NCBI GenBank assembly: GCA_018823285.1
Contig: JAHJIQ010000034.1
Coordinates: forward strand, 17,422-81,421
Direction: 5' to 3'
Length of the DNA stretch: 64,000 nt
Source: Pseudomonadota bacterium
GTDB taxonomy: Bacteria > Desulfobacterota > Desulfobulbia > Desulfobulbales > JAGXFP01
Every line of letters starts with the position of its first letter. Position 1 is the first letter of the stretch. This document shows, in pieces, positions 25,530 to 33,750 of this stretch. A program made the translations under genes and the position numbers. The notes beneath the pieces were generated by a model, which was not told the DNA's origin, did no database searches, and saw only the letters and a program-made list of their open reading frames with translations.

Positions 25530-25889
25530 TCAGTTTCCTCTGCCATCGATCTTCTCTTTTATGAGAGCCAGTTCCTGAGCAAGAATTTTGTTTTGTTTTG
25601 AAAGCTCTGAAATGACCGTCGAAAAATGGATATTGATTATGACTAGGAAAAAGAAGGCTGTAAAAAAAATCAAGGAGGGAGGATAGAGTACACCCACCCA
25701 CCCAGCAACGGCATGCAGCAATCCCCTTGAAAATGAAAAAACCAGCATCGCCGCTGTGGCCAGAAGCCAGAGGAGAGCATACTTTTCGCTCAAACGATTG
25801 CGGCGAATCAACTCGATCACCGCAAAAAAAACAAGAAAATTGATGATCACACTGAACAGGAGCAATCGATCCATAAACAAACCCACCAT
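25530..25889 (-). CDS. DUF2304 membrane protein
   Basis: 119 residues with three membrane segments (about 5-25, 38-56 and 68-90) and a charged, coiled C-terminus (STVISELSKQNKILAQELALIKEK). The sequence RRNRLSEKYALLWLLATAAMLVF is the DUF2304 signature. These proteins usually sit next to a DPM-type glycosyltransferase, as here (12 bp after the gene at 25901-26620), and are thought to work with it on polyprenyl-phosphate sugars. The start at 25889 has a distant AGGAAG; an ATG at 25874 is the alternative. Confidence 0.8.
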   Translation of the reverse strand: MVGLFMDRLLLFSVIINFLVFFAVIELIRRNRLSEKYALLWLLATAAMLVFSFSRGLLHAVAGWVGVLYPPSLIFFTAFFFLVIINIHFSTVISELSKQNKILAQELALIKEKIDGRGN

Positions 25890-25900
25890 GACTTTAATAC

Positions 25901-26620
25901 TTATTTCTTCCTGTACCCGACAGCACGCACCAGATCAATCATAAGGGCAAGGATCACTTTGACCATATAGTAAACGGAGCGAATCGGGGTGATGGAAGAG
26001 CGCCCCCCTGCCCTTGGTGACATCAGAGCAGGCACCTCTTTACAGTTCATCCCTACTTTTTTCAGCAGGAGGATGACTTCCGGCTCGGGATAATCATCCG
26101 GATATTCTTCGGCAAAAAACCTGATCGCCTGTGGCCCGGCAATCCGAAACCCGGATGTGGGATCCGTAATTTGCCAGCCGGTTAGAGTTGACAACACCAA
26201 CGACAGAATCCGCCCCCCGATCATCCGTGCGGTCCCCTGGGCATAACTCCCCTCTGCCGTGAATCTGGAACCAACCAGCATGTCGACCCGGGCGGTGACC
26301 AACCCGTCAAGCAGAATGCCAAGCTGATCGGCACGGTGCTGTCCGTCACCATCAAACTGTACAGCCAGATCATACCCGTTGTCCCGGGCATATTTATAGC
26401 CGGCCTGCATGGCTCCACCGATCCCAAGGTTAAACGGCAGGCACAGTATCGACACACCACGTCTTCCGACAATATCTGCCGTTCCATCTTTAGAGCCGTC
26501 ATCAATAACGATCACATCACATGAAGAGGCAAAAGCCTCCAGATCCGCAAGAACATCAGCAATGTTTTCTTCCTCATTAAAAGCAGGAACGATTATAAGC
26601 GTTTTCAAAGTCCGCTCCAA
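25901..26620 (-). CDS. Polyprenyl-phosphate glycosyltransferase (DPM-like family 2)
   Basis: 239 residues from a TTG at 26620 with GGGGAG 8 bases upstream. Motifs of dolichol-phosphate-mannose synthase type: TLIIVPAFNEEENI, VIVIDDGSKDGT, NLGIGGAMQAGYKYA, QFDGDGQHRAD with the DxD metal site, and DPTSGFRI. It lacks the C-terminal membrane segments of larger members, which the adjacent DUF2304 protein may supply. It likely transfers a sugar from a nucleotide donor to undecaprenyl phosphate for a surface glycan. Confidence 0.88.
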   Translation of the reverse strand: MERTLKTLIIVPAFNEEENIADVLADLEAFASSCDVIVIDDGSKDGTADIVGRRGVSILCLPFNLGIGGAMQAGYKYARDNGYDLAVQFDGDGQHRADQLGILLDGLVTARVDMLVGSRFTAEGSYAQGTARMIGGRILSLVLSTLTGWQITDPTSGFRIAGPQAIRFFAEEYPDDYPEPEVILLLKKVGMNCKEVPALMSPRAGGRSSITPIRSVYYMVKVILALMIDLVRAVGYRKK

Positions 26621-26957
26621 TTGCTACACTCCCCACCCCTAATTTCAAAACCACACACATCGGTGGTGAAACATATGCTACTCAACCTGAAACCACCACT
26701 CCAGAGCCTCATTAACAGGAAACAATACTTTCTGATAAATCTCCAACCATCCGACATTAACACATTGGCTTTACAAATTGCTATTGCGCCAATTCACAAC
26801 CATGTACGGAGAAAACACAATCACCCCCATCACAGAAAATCGTTTCCCGTTTTTTTCTGCTTATGCAGTATCCGCGTGACAACATTCCACCCTTTCTGCA
26901 CATCCGCCCCGTCAAGCCTTTCCGTTTTATTTTCGGAAATTCCTATCAGCAAAAAGA
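26621..26957. other. AT-rich gap, nothing recognised
   Basis: These 337 bases lie between the DPM-like and methyltransferase genes, both on the minus strand. I see no promoter, hairpin with T-run or coding frame that I can support. Confidence 0.4.
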
Positions 26958-27761
26958 TTATCCACCACCTTTTTCTGCCGCAAAAAGAACCATCCAGGCA
27001 AAATAATCTATGGGCCAGATCTTTAAAATTGGCCTGGTCACAAAATTCACAAATCTTGCCAATGGCACATAAAACGAACAATGACTAAACGATGCCCCCT
27101 GCATTTTAATATTTTTGAATCCGGCTTCTTTCAGTTTTCGAATCATATGACCAGGGTGGAATGGCCCCTCATCTTCAACCTCTCCATACGGGTTAAATAA
27201 TTTCTTTAATGGTCGGGTAACAAGATTCAACGGATACCACAGAGATGGTTCAAGAATAACCAGTTTACCCCCAGGTTTTAATATCCTAATGAACTCATCC
27301 AGAAAAGGCTCGAATCCAATTTTTATGAGATGATGAAAAAACAGGGGGCTGACTATTACATCAAAATAATTTTCCGGATAGCCTGATGAAAGAATATCAC
27401 CCTCCCTCGCCTTCATTTCTTCCGGGCATGACCGAATTGCCGCAGGGGACAAATCCATACCGTATATATTGTCAGAAAAGGATTGCACATATTTATAATC
27501 GTCTCCCGATCCACACGGTGCGATCAATAGTTTGCCTGCTTTTGCATACTTGAGCTCGGATTCGAGCATCTCTTTCATTTGAATTTTAGGGAATATGTAA
27601 TTGAACGAATTTCTCCCTGGCGAATAGAAAATTTTCCAATGTAAAATCCTGGCAACAAAGCCTTTCTTTTCAGCGTCCCCTTTCTCATACCAATCGATTT
27701 CCATCTGCTTTTTCTTGTCGTAATCGACGGTATTTCCAAATGGCTTTCTCAGCATATCCAC
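26958..27761 (-). CDS. Class I SAM-dependent methyltransferase
   Basis: 267 residues from a GTG at 27761, or 265 from the ATG at 27755; GAGG stands upstream of both. The Rossmann core has LLIAPCGSGDDYKYV (motif I; APCGSG stands for the usual GxGxG), IYGMDLSPAAI, DVIVSPLFFHHLIKIGFEPFLDEFIRILKPGG (motifs IV-V) and a C-terminal cap with basic and aromatic residues. SAM methyltransferases in such clusters modify sugars or lipid carriers. The acceptor cannot be told. Confidence 0.82.
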   Translation of the reverse strand: MDMLRKPFGNTVDYDKKKQMEIDWYEKGDAEKKGFVARILHWKIFYSPGRNSFNYIFPKIQMKEMLESELKYAKAGKLLIAPCGSGDDYKYVQSFSDNIYGMDLSPAAIRSCPEEMKAREGDILSSGYPENYFDVIVSPLFFHHLIKIGFEPFLDEFIRILKPGGKLVILEPSLWYPLNLVTRPLKKLFNPYGEVEDEGPFHPGHMIRKLKEAGFKNIKMQGASFSHCSFYVPLARFVNFVTRPILKIWPIDYFAWMVLFAAEKGGG

Positions 27762-28023
27762 ATTGCCTCAAGATTGAATTGTTTTTTCGCCACCGTATCT
27801 TCACTTGCAAATTTTAATTCGCTGAATTTCATGTTTTCTTCTATATTACCGTTATTCAAAAAACACTAAAGATTATTAATCGTTCGTTAAAATAACTCCT
27901 TATTTTTTCAGTAAGGAGTGGCTCTTCCCGACGTTGTCAGGGTTCATATTTACCCACAGCTCATTGTGGATTGGGTTTTATCCATATTCAGCTTGGTACT
28001 GTTTACCGGGAGTTTCAACCAAA

Positions 28024-29034
28024 ATGCCTGCTGTTCTTGAACCTGTCAGTGTAGTGATTCCCATGTACAATGGGGCCAAATACATCCAGCGAGTGCTGGA
28101 CAGAGTGCTCAGCCAGAGGTACACCGGCCGGATTGAAGTGATCGTGGTGGATGACGGCAGCACAGACCGCTCTGCCGACCTTGTCCGCCCCTATGTGGAC
28201 AGCGAACGCGTCAAATTGCTGGAACAGACCAATCAGGGCGCGGCCAGTGCAACCAACAACGGCATCAGGGCGGCCGGCAACTCCATCATCTGTCTTGTTG
28301 ATTCAGATGTCTTACTGTATCCTGATTGGTTGGCCAGGGTCATGGAAGAATTTCAGGACCCGGTTGTCGGGGCCGTTCAGGGGTACTACAAAACCCCGGC
28401 ATCGATTTCCATCTGGGGCCGGGCCATGGGATATGACATTGAAAAACGATATGACGACATTCGGGACAAATATGTGACCCAGGTCTGCACCGGCAATACG
28501 GCTTATCGACAAAAGGCGTTACAGGAAGTGGGCCTTTTCGACGAAGACTTCACCTACGGCTATGACAACGATATGAGCTACAGGCTTGTCCGGGCAGGAT
28601 ACCGTCTGGTGTTCCGCAAAGATGCCCTGTGTGACCATTACTGGAAAGAGACTCTTGCCAGCTATCTGAAGCAGCAGTACCACTCTGCCTATGGCCGGAT
28701 GCAACTGATTTCCCGTTATCCCGACAAAAAAGGGGGGGACTCGGTATCAGGGCTCAGGATGATCCTGCAGGTCCCGGCAACATTGGCAGCCCTGATCCTG
28801 ATTATCTCGGGAGCGATTCTCTTCTGGTCGGGGAAAACGGCTATCCTTCTTTACGGGGGGGTACTGCTTGGTCTGCTGGTTATCATCGACCGATTCCTGT
28901 TCAGCATCGGCGTATTCCGCAAACAACATGACCCGACGGCCTTCTTGATTCCCCTCGTCCATCTCATCCGCAATATTGTCTGGTGCTGGGCCTTGGCAGC
29001 CTGGAGCCTGCAAACTCGAAGGAAAAGAGCATGA
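28024..29034 (+). CDS. Family-2 glycosyltransferase with C-terminal membrane segments
   Basis: 336 residues from the ATG at 28024 (GGGAG upstream); the frame opens at 27934 but the extra N-terminus is unlike the family. Motifs: VSVVIPMYNGAKYI, VIVVDDGSTDRSADL, IICLVDSDVLLYPDW (DSD metal site) and GYDNDMSYRLVRAGY. Two membrane helices (about 250-270 and 278-298) end the protein. This resembles processive or lipid-linked transferases. It overlaps the radical SAM gene by 4 bp (ATGA), so the two are coupled. Confidence 0.87.
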   Translation: MPAVLEPVSVVIPMYNGAKYIQRVLDRVLSQRYTGRIEVIVVDDGSTDRSADLVRPYVDSERVKLLEQTNQGAASATNNGIRAAGNSIICLVDSDVLLYPDWLARVMEEFQDPVVGAVQGYYKTPASISIWGRAMGYDIEKRYDDIRDKYVTQVCTGNTAYRQKALQEVGLFDEDFTYGYDNDMSYRLVRAGYRLVFRKDALCDHYWKETLASYLKQQYHSAYGRMQLISRYPDKKGGDSVSGLRMILQVPATLAALILIISGAILFWSGKTAILLYGGVLLGLLVIIDRFLFSIGVFRKQHDPTAFLIPLVHLIRNIVWCWALAAWSLQTRRKRA

Positions 29035-30479
29035 AGATCTGCCTGCTTATCCCGCCGGCTTCTACACTCGAAAAAATTCCGGAAAGGGTTTATGGCTGTA
29101 CCTATTCCATTTATAAACAGCCGGAGCTGCCTCTTCTCTACGTCGGCGCGATCCTTGAGCGGGAAGGCCACATCATAGAGCTGCAAGACTTTTCAAGTGA
29201 TCATGATGGAAAGAGTTTTCAGGATTTCGTACACAGGCAGACATGCGACCTTTACATTCTACACACGGTGCTGCTGGCCCAGACCATCGACATCCTGGCT
29301 GGCCGCTTTATTCTGGCCAACTCGGAGGCCCGAATCATCTACTTCGGGCCTCACCCGACCCTGAAGCCGGAAGAGTTCCTCTGGGACGACAGATGCTTTG
29401 TGGTCCGGGGAGAAGCGGAACTCACTATCCGGGACCTGGTTGCCGCATTGCCAGACAAACGATTTTCAGCTATCAAGGGCATTTCGTATCTGGCTGACGG
29501 TCGTCTGATTGAAAATGAAACCAGCGGGATCATCAGCGACATCGACAGTTTGCCCATGCCGGCCAGACACCTTCTGAAAGACCGGCAAGACTATTTCAAC
29601 CCGAAATTGTCTGAGCGGCCGGTATCCCTGGTCCTGACTTCCCGCGGTTGCCGCTTCCGCTGTTACTACTGCGTGCCCAACTCGATCAGCTGGGCCAGGG
29701 AGTTGGAGTGGCGTCGCTTTCACGACAACAAAAAACCACCGGTCACGCTCCGTTCCCCGGCAAACATCGCGGAAGAGTTCCGGATTATCAAGCAGTCCGG
29801 TTATCGCGCCGCGGCAATTGTTGACGACATGTTTCTTTTCGGCGGCAAAAAAAGAATCCTAGATCTGTGTGGACGTCTCGAAGGAGTAGGGTTGCCATTC
29901 GGAGGACTGGCCCGGTGCGATCTGATTCTTGACGAAGAGGTGGTCGCCGCCTTGGCCCGCGCCGGTTGCCGCTATATGGACCTGGGAATAGAGTCGCTGG
30001 ATCAGGGCATCTTAAAGGACATCCGCAAAGACCTTGATGTTGCAAAGGTCAGACAGGCGATCCAGTTGCTGCATCAGCATGGGATCGAACCCAAAGCGAA
30101 TATCATGTTCGGAGCCTCTCCCCTGGAAACTCAAGAAACTATCAACTCCACGATCAACGAGATATCAAGTTATCCAATAAACTACTGCATGTTCCTGATC
30201 GCCACCCCCTTCCCCGGCACGGAATTTTCGCAAAAGGCTCTAGCAAAAGGCTGGGCTTTGGAACCGGAAATCCATGACCTGGAGAAGAACCTGTCACCCA
30301 CGGAAAAATCACTGATAGCTTACCAGCATCTTCCCAAAGAAGAATTGGAAAAAGCTGTGAAAAAAGCCAATCGGAGATTTTACCTTCATCCTTCACGTAT
30401 TCTATATCAGCTAAAAAAGATTGATTCTTTTGCGGCACTTAAGAATTTAATCGTGACCGGCTGGCATGTGATCAAGTGA
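29031..30479 (+). CDS. B12-binding radical SAM protein
   Basis: 482 residues starting at the ATGA overlap. The N-terminal third (about 1-140) is a cobalamin-binding-like domain (KICLLIPPAS..., YVGAILEREGHIIELQDFS, RIIYFGPHPTLKPEEFL). The radical SAM core begins at VLTSRGCRFRCYYC near residue 206, the CX3CX2C cluster motif. ADIVDDMFLF, LARCDLILDEEVVAALARAGC and MDLGIESLDQGILK continue the barrel. Members of this class methylate or rearrange lipids, sugars or tetrapyrroles. Linked to a glycosyltransferase here, it may modify a surface glycan or its lipid carrier; the substrate is unknown. Confidence 0.85.
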   Translation: MKICLLIPPASTLEKIPERVYGCTYSIYKQPELPLLYVGAILEREGHIIELQDFSSDHDGKSFQDFVHRQTCDLYILHTVLLAQTIDILAGRFILANSEARIIYFGPHPTLKPEEFLWDDRCFVVRGEAELTIRDLVAALPDKRFSAIKGISYLADGRLIENETSGIISDIDSLPMPARHLLKDRQDYFNPKLSERPVSLVLTSRGCRFRCYYCVPNSISWARELEWRRFHDNKKPPVTLRSPANIAEEFRIIKQSGYRAAAIVDDMFLFGGKKRILDLCGRLEGVGLPFGGLARCDLILDEEVVAALARAGCRYMDLGIESLDQGILKDIRKDLDVAKVRQAIQLLHQHGIEPKANIMFGASPLETQETINSTINEISSYPINYCMFLIATPFPGTEFSQKALAKGWALEPEIHDLEKNLSPTEKSLIAYQHLPKEELEKAVKKANRRFYLHPSRILYQLKKIDSFAALKNLIVTGWHVIK

Positions 30480-30628
30480 CATTCCTTTTCTTCCTGTAAA
30501 TCATCTCAGACAGAAGGGAGAACAGCCGCCTGATGAAAATGCGAACCCTCCCATACGGAAATTCCCCGAGACTTGCGTAGGGGGCTCCAATCTCAACAGT
30601 TTTTTCAGCCCCCCCTCTGTGCCGGGAA

Positions 30629-32512
30629 TCATTTCCTCCCGGAGGGGTCAAGCTTTTGCGCCAGATAATTCCTATAGGTGACAATCTCACCCCCGCTCGT
30701 CCCGGTGACAGCAAACCCCCTGTCCAGCGCCGACATCGCTTCCCCGAACCTCCCCATGTTCTCCAGAGCCTTCGCCATCAGGATATAGCCGTTCATGATC
30801 CCCGGGGCCAGCGCAACGGTCCTTTGCCCGCACTCCAGGGCCTTGTCGTGTTGACCGAGAGACCCGTGGGCCATCCCCTTAAAAGCCCAGGTGTTGGCAA
30901 AGTTGGGATTGACCCTGAGCGATTCGTCGGCCTTCGCCAGCGCCATCTCCGGCTGCTCCTTCATAAGATAGGCGTAGGCCATGGCGGAAAGGACCTTGAA
31001 CTCATTCCCGCCCAGTAGCCTTTGATCATTCAGGGCGTTATGGTATACCGACAGGGCGGCGTCGAACTGATTTCTTTTCATATAAACAAAACCGATATTG
31101 AGCCAGATAAGCCCGCTGGTCGGATCAAACTGAAGCCCTTTGCGCAACACCTCCATGCTCTTGTCGTATCGCCCCAGGGTATTATAGACCCGGCCCAGAT
31201 TGGTATACCCCCTGGCCATTTTCGGAGACTTCTCCACCACATCCAGCCACAGACTTTCCTCGCTGGCCCACACCTTGTTGCGCTGCCAGGTGCCGATTGC
31301 CAGCAGCAAACAGAGCACGGCAGCTCCTGATCTGACCACCGCCGGCCTCTTGCCGCCCAGACTGTACACCTGGGCGGCCGTCACCAGAAACAGCAGCATC
31401 GCCGGAAGGTACAAACGGTGTTCATAAATGATCTCGATGGGAAAAACACTGGATTCGATGACCAGGTTGATCAGATACCAGAAGAGCGCAAAGGACCACA
31501 GGCGCCCCATCCGCCCCATTCGATAAAGAAGAACAACGAGTACAATCAGCAGCACAATTCCTGCAACCGCAGGCAGGGTCAACGGCGGGTTCAACAGGGA
31601 ACGGGACAGGGGATAATCGTAACTGAGATTCAGTCTCGACGGCAATGGCAGAAGGAGCAGGCCAAGGTAATAAAAAATTACCCTTGATTCGGTCAGCAGC
31701 CGTTCCGCCATGGAAAATCCATACTTGACGTAACCCGCCTGAATCACCACCATCGGCTTTGAACCAAGGAATTTCAACGCGACCGCCCCCCCGACTATGG
31801 CAACCAGCAACAGGGCAAGGAGATGGGTCCGGCCGCTCTCCCCGGGCCGGCGCAGAAAATAATAGTCGTAACCGAGAAGCACGAGCGGGATGATCGCCGA
31901 GTTTTCCTTGCTGGACAGGGCCAATACCCACAGGAGCAGGGCCGCCCCCCACCATATTCCTCGCCGGGCAGCCCGCGACTCCAGACGCCCCTTAAGGTAA
32001 CAGATGCAAACCCCGATGCTGAACAGGGCCGCAAAACTGGTCATCCGCTGGACCACATAAGTTACAACATTGGTCTGCAGCGGGTGCAGTGCCCAGAGGA
32101 GAACAGCGACCAGAGAAATCTCGGACAGTCGGCGCTCGGAAAACTCCAAACCGCTGTGCCGCAGAACAAGACGAAAAAACCAGTAGAGCAAAAGCGAGGT
32201 CAGCAGATGGAGGAGGATGTTGACGAGATGATATCCAAACACCTCATAGCCGCCGAAACGGTAATTCACCGCGAGACTCATCATCGGCAGCCAGCGCTGC
32301 GAACTCGGACCTTTACTGAACAGGGGGGAGAGAGACGCCCAGGAAAGGTCCCGGATCCTGATGAAGGAATTGTCGGTGATATGGGCGACATCATCAAAAT
32401 CAAAAATGCCGTGCAGGGAATTTAAATAGGCAAGGGTGGTCAGGATAATAATGAGCAGAACCGAAATGATATGAAATTCCCGTGAAACGGGCTCTTCGGC
32501 AACCGATGGCAT
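30629..32512 (-). CDS. Polytopic membrane protein with C-terminal TPR repeats (TMTC/GT-C-like)
   Basis: 627 residues from the ATG at 32512 (GGGGGAG five bases upstream). Residues 10-400 contain about ten membrane helices. The first loop has YLNSLHGIFDFDDVAHI, an acidic DD that matches the catalytic loop of GT-C O-mannosyltransferase-like proteins, and QRWLPMMSLAVNYRFGGYEVFGYHLVN. From about residue 415 there are TPR units (ARGYTNLGRVYNTLGRYDKSMEVL, LIWLNIGFVYMKRNQFDAALSVY). Eukaryotic TMTC proteins have the same plan. A role in protein glycosylation or glycan export fits the cluster but is inferred. Confidence 0.75.
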   Translation of the reverse strand: MPSVAEEPVSREFHIISVLLIIILTTLAYLNSLHGIFDFDDVAHITDNSFIRIRDLSWASLSPLFSKGPSSQRWLPMMSLAVNYRFGGYEVFGYHLVNILLHLLTSLLLYWFFRLVLRHSGLEFSERRLSEISLVAVLLWALHPLQTNVVTYVVQRMTSFAALFSIGVCICYLKGRLESRAARRGIWWGAALLLWVLALSSKENSAIIPLVLLGYDYYFLRRPGESGRTHLLALLLVAIVGGAVALKFLGSKPMVVIQAGYVKYGFSMAERLLTESRVIFYYLGLLLLPLPSRLNLSYDYPLSRSLLNPPLTLPAVAGIVLLIVLVVLLYRMGRMGRLWSFALFWYLINLVIESSVFPIEIIYEHRLYLPAMLLFLVTAAQVYSLGGKRPAVVRSGAAVLCLLLAIGTWQRNKVWASEESLWLDVVEKSPKMARGYTNLGRVYNTLGRYDKSMEVLRKGLQFDPTSGLIWLNIGFVYMKRNQFDAALSVYHNALNDQRLLGGNEFKVLSAMAYAYLMKEQPEMALAKADESLRVNPNFANTWAFKGMAHGSLGQHDKALECGQRTVALAPGIMNGYILMAKALENMGRFGEAMSALDRGFAVTGTSGGEIVTYRNYLAQKLDPSGRK

Positions 32513-32737
32513 CAGCACTCCCCCTGGTTTTCTGTGTCCTGTAGAAAAGTGACAGTAACAAATTTCACGTCAATCCGGAACGCAATTTTTTTTTCTCACC
32601 CCTTCAATTTTGCTGATTTCGCAAAAAGTTGCCGCCGAGTGAAGAAGCCGGCGTTTCAGCGTTCAAGTGGGAGAGCGTTTCAGCGTGTGCAGGAAGGATT
32701 TTCTGAATTTTCGCGAATTTGTCAATCTTCCGCGCCA

Positions 32738-33694
32738 CTATTTCTTTTTGGGAGTCTCCAGCGAGGAGCCGGTATCGATCAGGTCGATGCCGACACTGTT
32801 CAACAACTCATCCACCGCATACCGTCCGGCCATGGCATAGAAAGGATCTGCCGAAGATTTGACCGGGTGGTCGCTGTTCTCATCCTTTCGGTCCCAGATC
32901 AGAAGTTCCGTCTCTCGGCCATCGCCCTTCATGGTGATTTCGGCCAGAGGCGTTCCTTCAGGTTTTGCCGCCGATGGCGGGATGATCTCGGTCACCGAAA
33001 GCTGGGCGACATCTTCGAGAAAGCCATTTAGTTTTTCCCGGTTCAGCGGCATGCTGCTGCCCTGCAGAAACCAATCCGCCTTGTTTTCTCTCCGGATGAG
33101 AACAAACGAGTCCTTGTCGTTCTTCAACCGGATTTCGGTCAGGCGGTCCGGGTCGAGATCGAGGTAGGAGGTGCGCCACCAGGTACCGGGATCCACCTGA
33201 ACCTCCCAGGCAGCCAGATCCTTCACCAGATACACCTTGTCATCCCCTGCCACCCGGACGTGAATTGATTTATGATTTGGCGCCGTACCCAGATAAAGGA
33301 CAGCAGGCTCCTTGCCATCGCCTGCAAGCTCCAGGCGGCGGCCGAATTTCTGGTCGGCCACTTTCAACCGGCCATGACTGGCCCTGGTTCTGGTGACCAG
33401 CCGCGACGAGTTCAGGGTGGCGAGCTTGGTCACCAGAGAATCGACCTTGTCGCCGTCGGCCGGATACCAGACATCTTTTTCTATAGCAACCTGCCACCCT
33501 TTTTCCCTGCGGCGCATTACGAGGGTCCCGCCATCTTCATCGGCAATCTGCACCGTGTTGATCGCGTCTGCCCGCAAACCGGTCAGCAGGGCAGTTTCCG
33601 GCAGGGCGCCATCATCACTGCGCCAGAACATGATCACAACCAGGACCAGCTGCACAGCAAGCAATCCGGCCAGTATTGTATTGCGGTTATTCAT
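32738..33694 (-). CDS. DUF4340 protein of a GldG-type ABC system
   Basis: 318 residues, ATG with GGAG 7 bases upstream. One N-terminal membrane anchor (about 7-24, ILAGLLAVQLVLVVIMFW) is followed by a periplasmic domain with two similar halves of the DUF4340 type (WQVAIEKDVWYPADGDKVDSLVTKLATLNSSRLV, ...WFLQGSSMPLNREKLNGFLEDVAQLSVTEI). DUF4340 genes regularly follow GldF/GldG-like permease genes, as here with a 56-bp gap. It is likely a periplasmic part of the exporter. The substrate is unknown. Confidence 0.82.
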   Translation of the reverse strand: MNNRNTILAGLLAVQLVLVVIMFWRSDDGALPETALLTGLRADAINTVQIADEDGGTLVMRRREKGWQVAIEKDVWYPADGDKVDSLVTKLATLNSSRLVTRTRASHGRLKVADQKFGRRLELAGDGKEPAVLYLGTAPNHKSIHVRVAGDDKVYLVKDLAAWEVQVDPGTWWRTSYLDLDPDRLTEIRLKNDKDSFVLIRRENKADWFLQGSSMPLNREKLNGFLEDVAQLSVTEIIPPSAAKPEGTPLAEITMKGDGRETELLIWDRKDENSDHPVKSSADPFYAMAGRYAVDELLNSVGIDLIDTGSSLETPKKK

Positions 33695-33750
33695 TCGTCC
33701 ACTCCAAAGCAGTAGGGCTATAACCAGGCAGATGCGGCGCTGCCGGCTCT

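Noticed and set aside
30472..30714. Minus-strand frame of 80 codons after the TPR membrane gene
   Set aside because: It overlaps the 3' part of that gene and the radical SAM stop, lacks a start signal and matches nothing I know; a remnant of a gene cannot be excluded.
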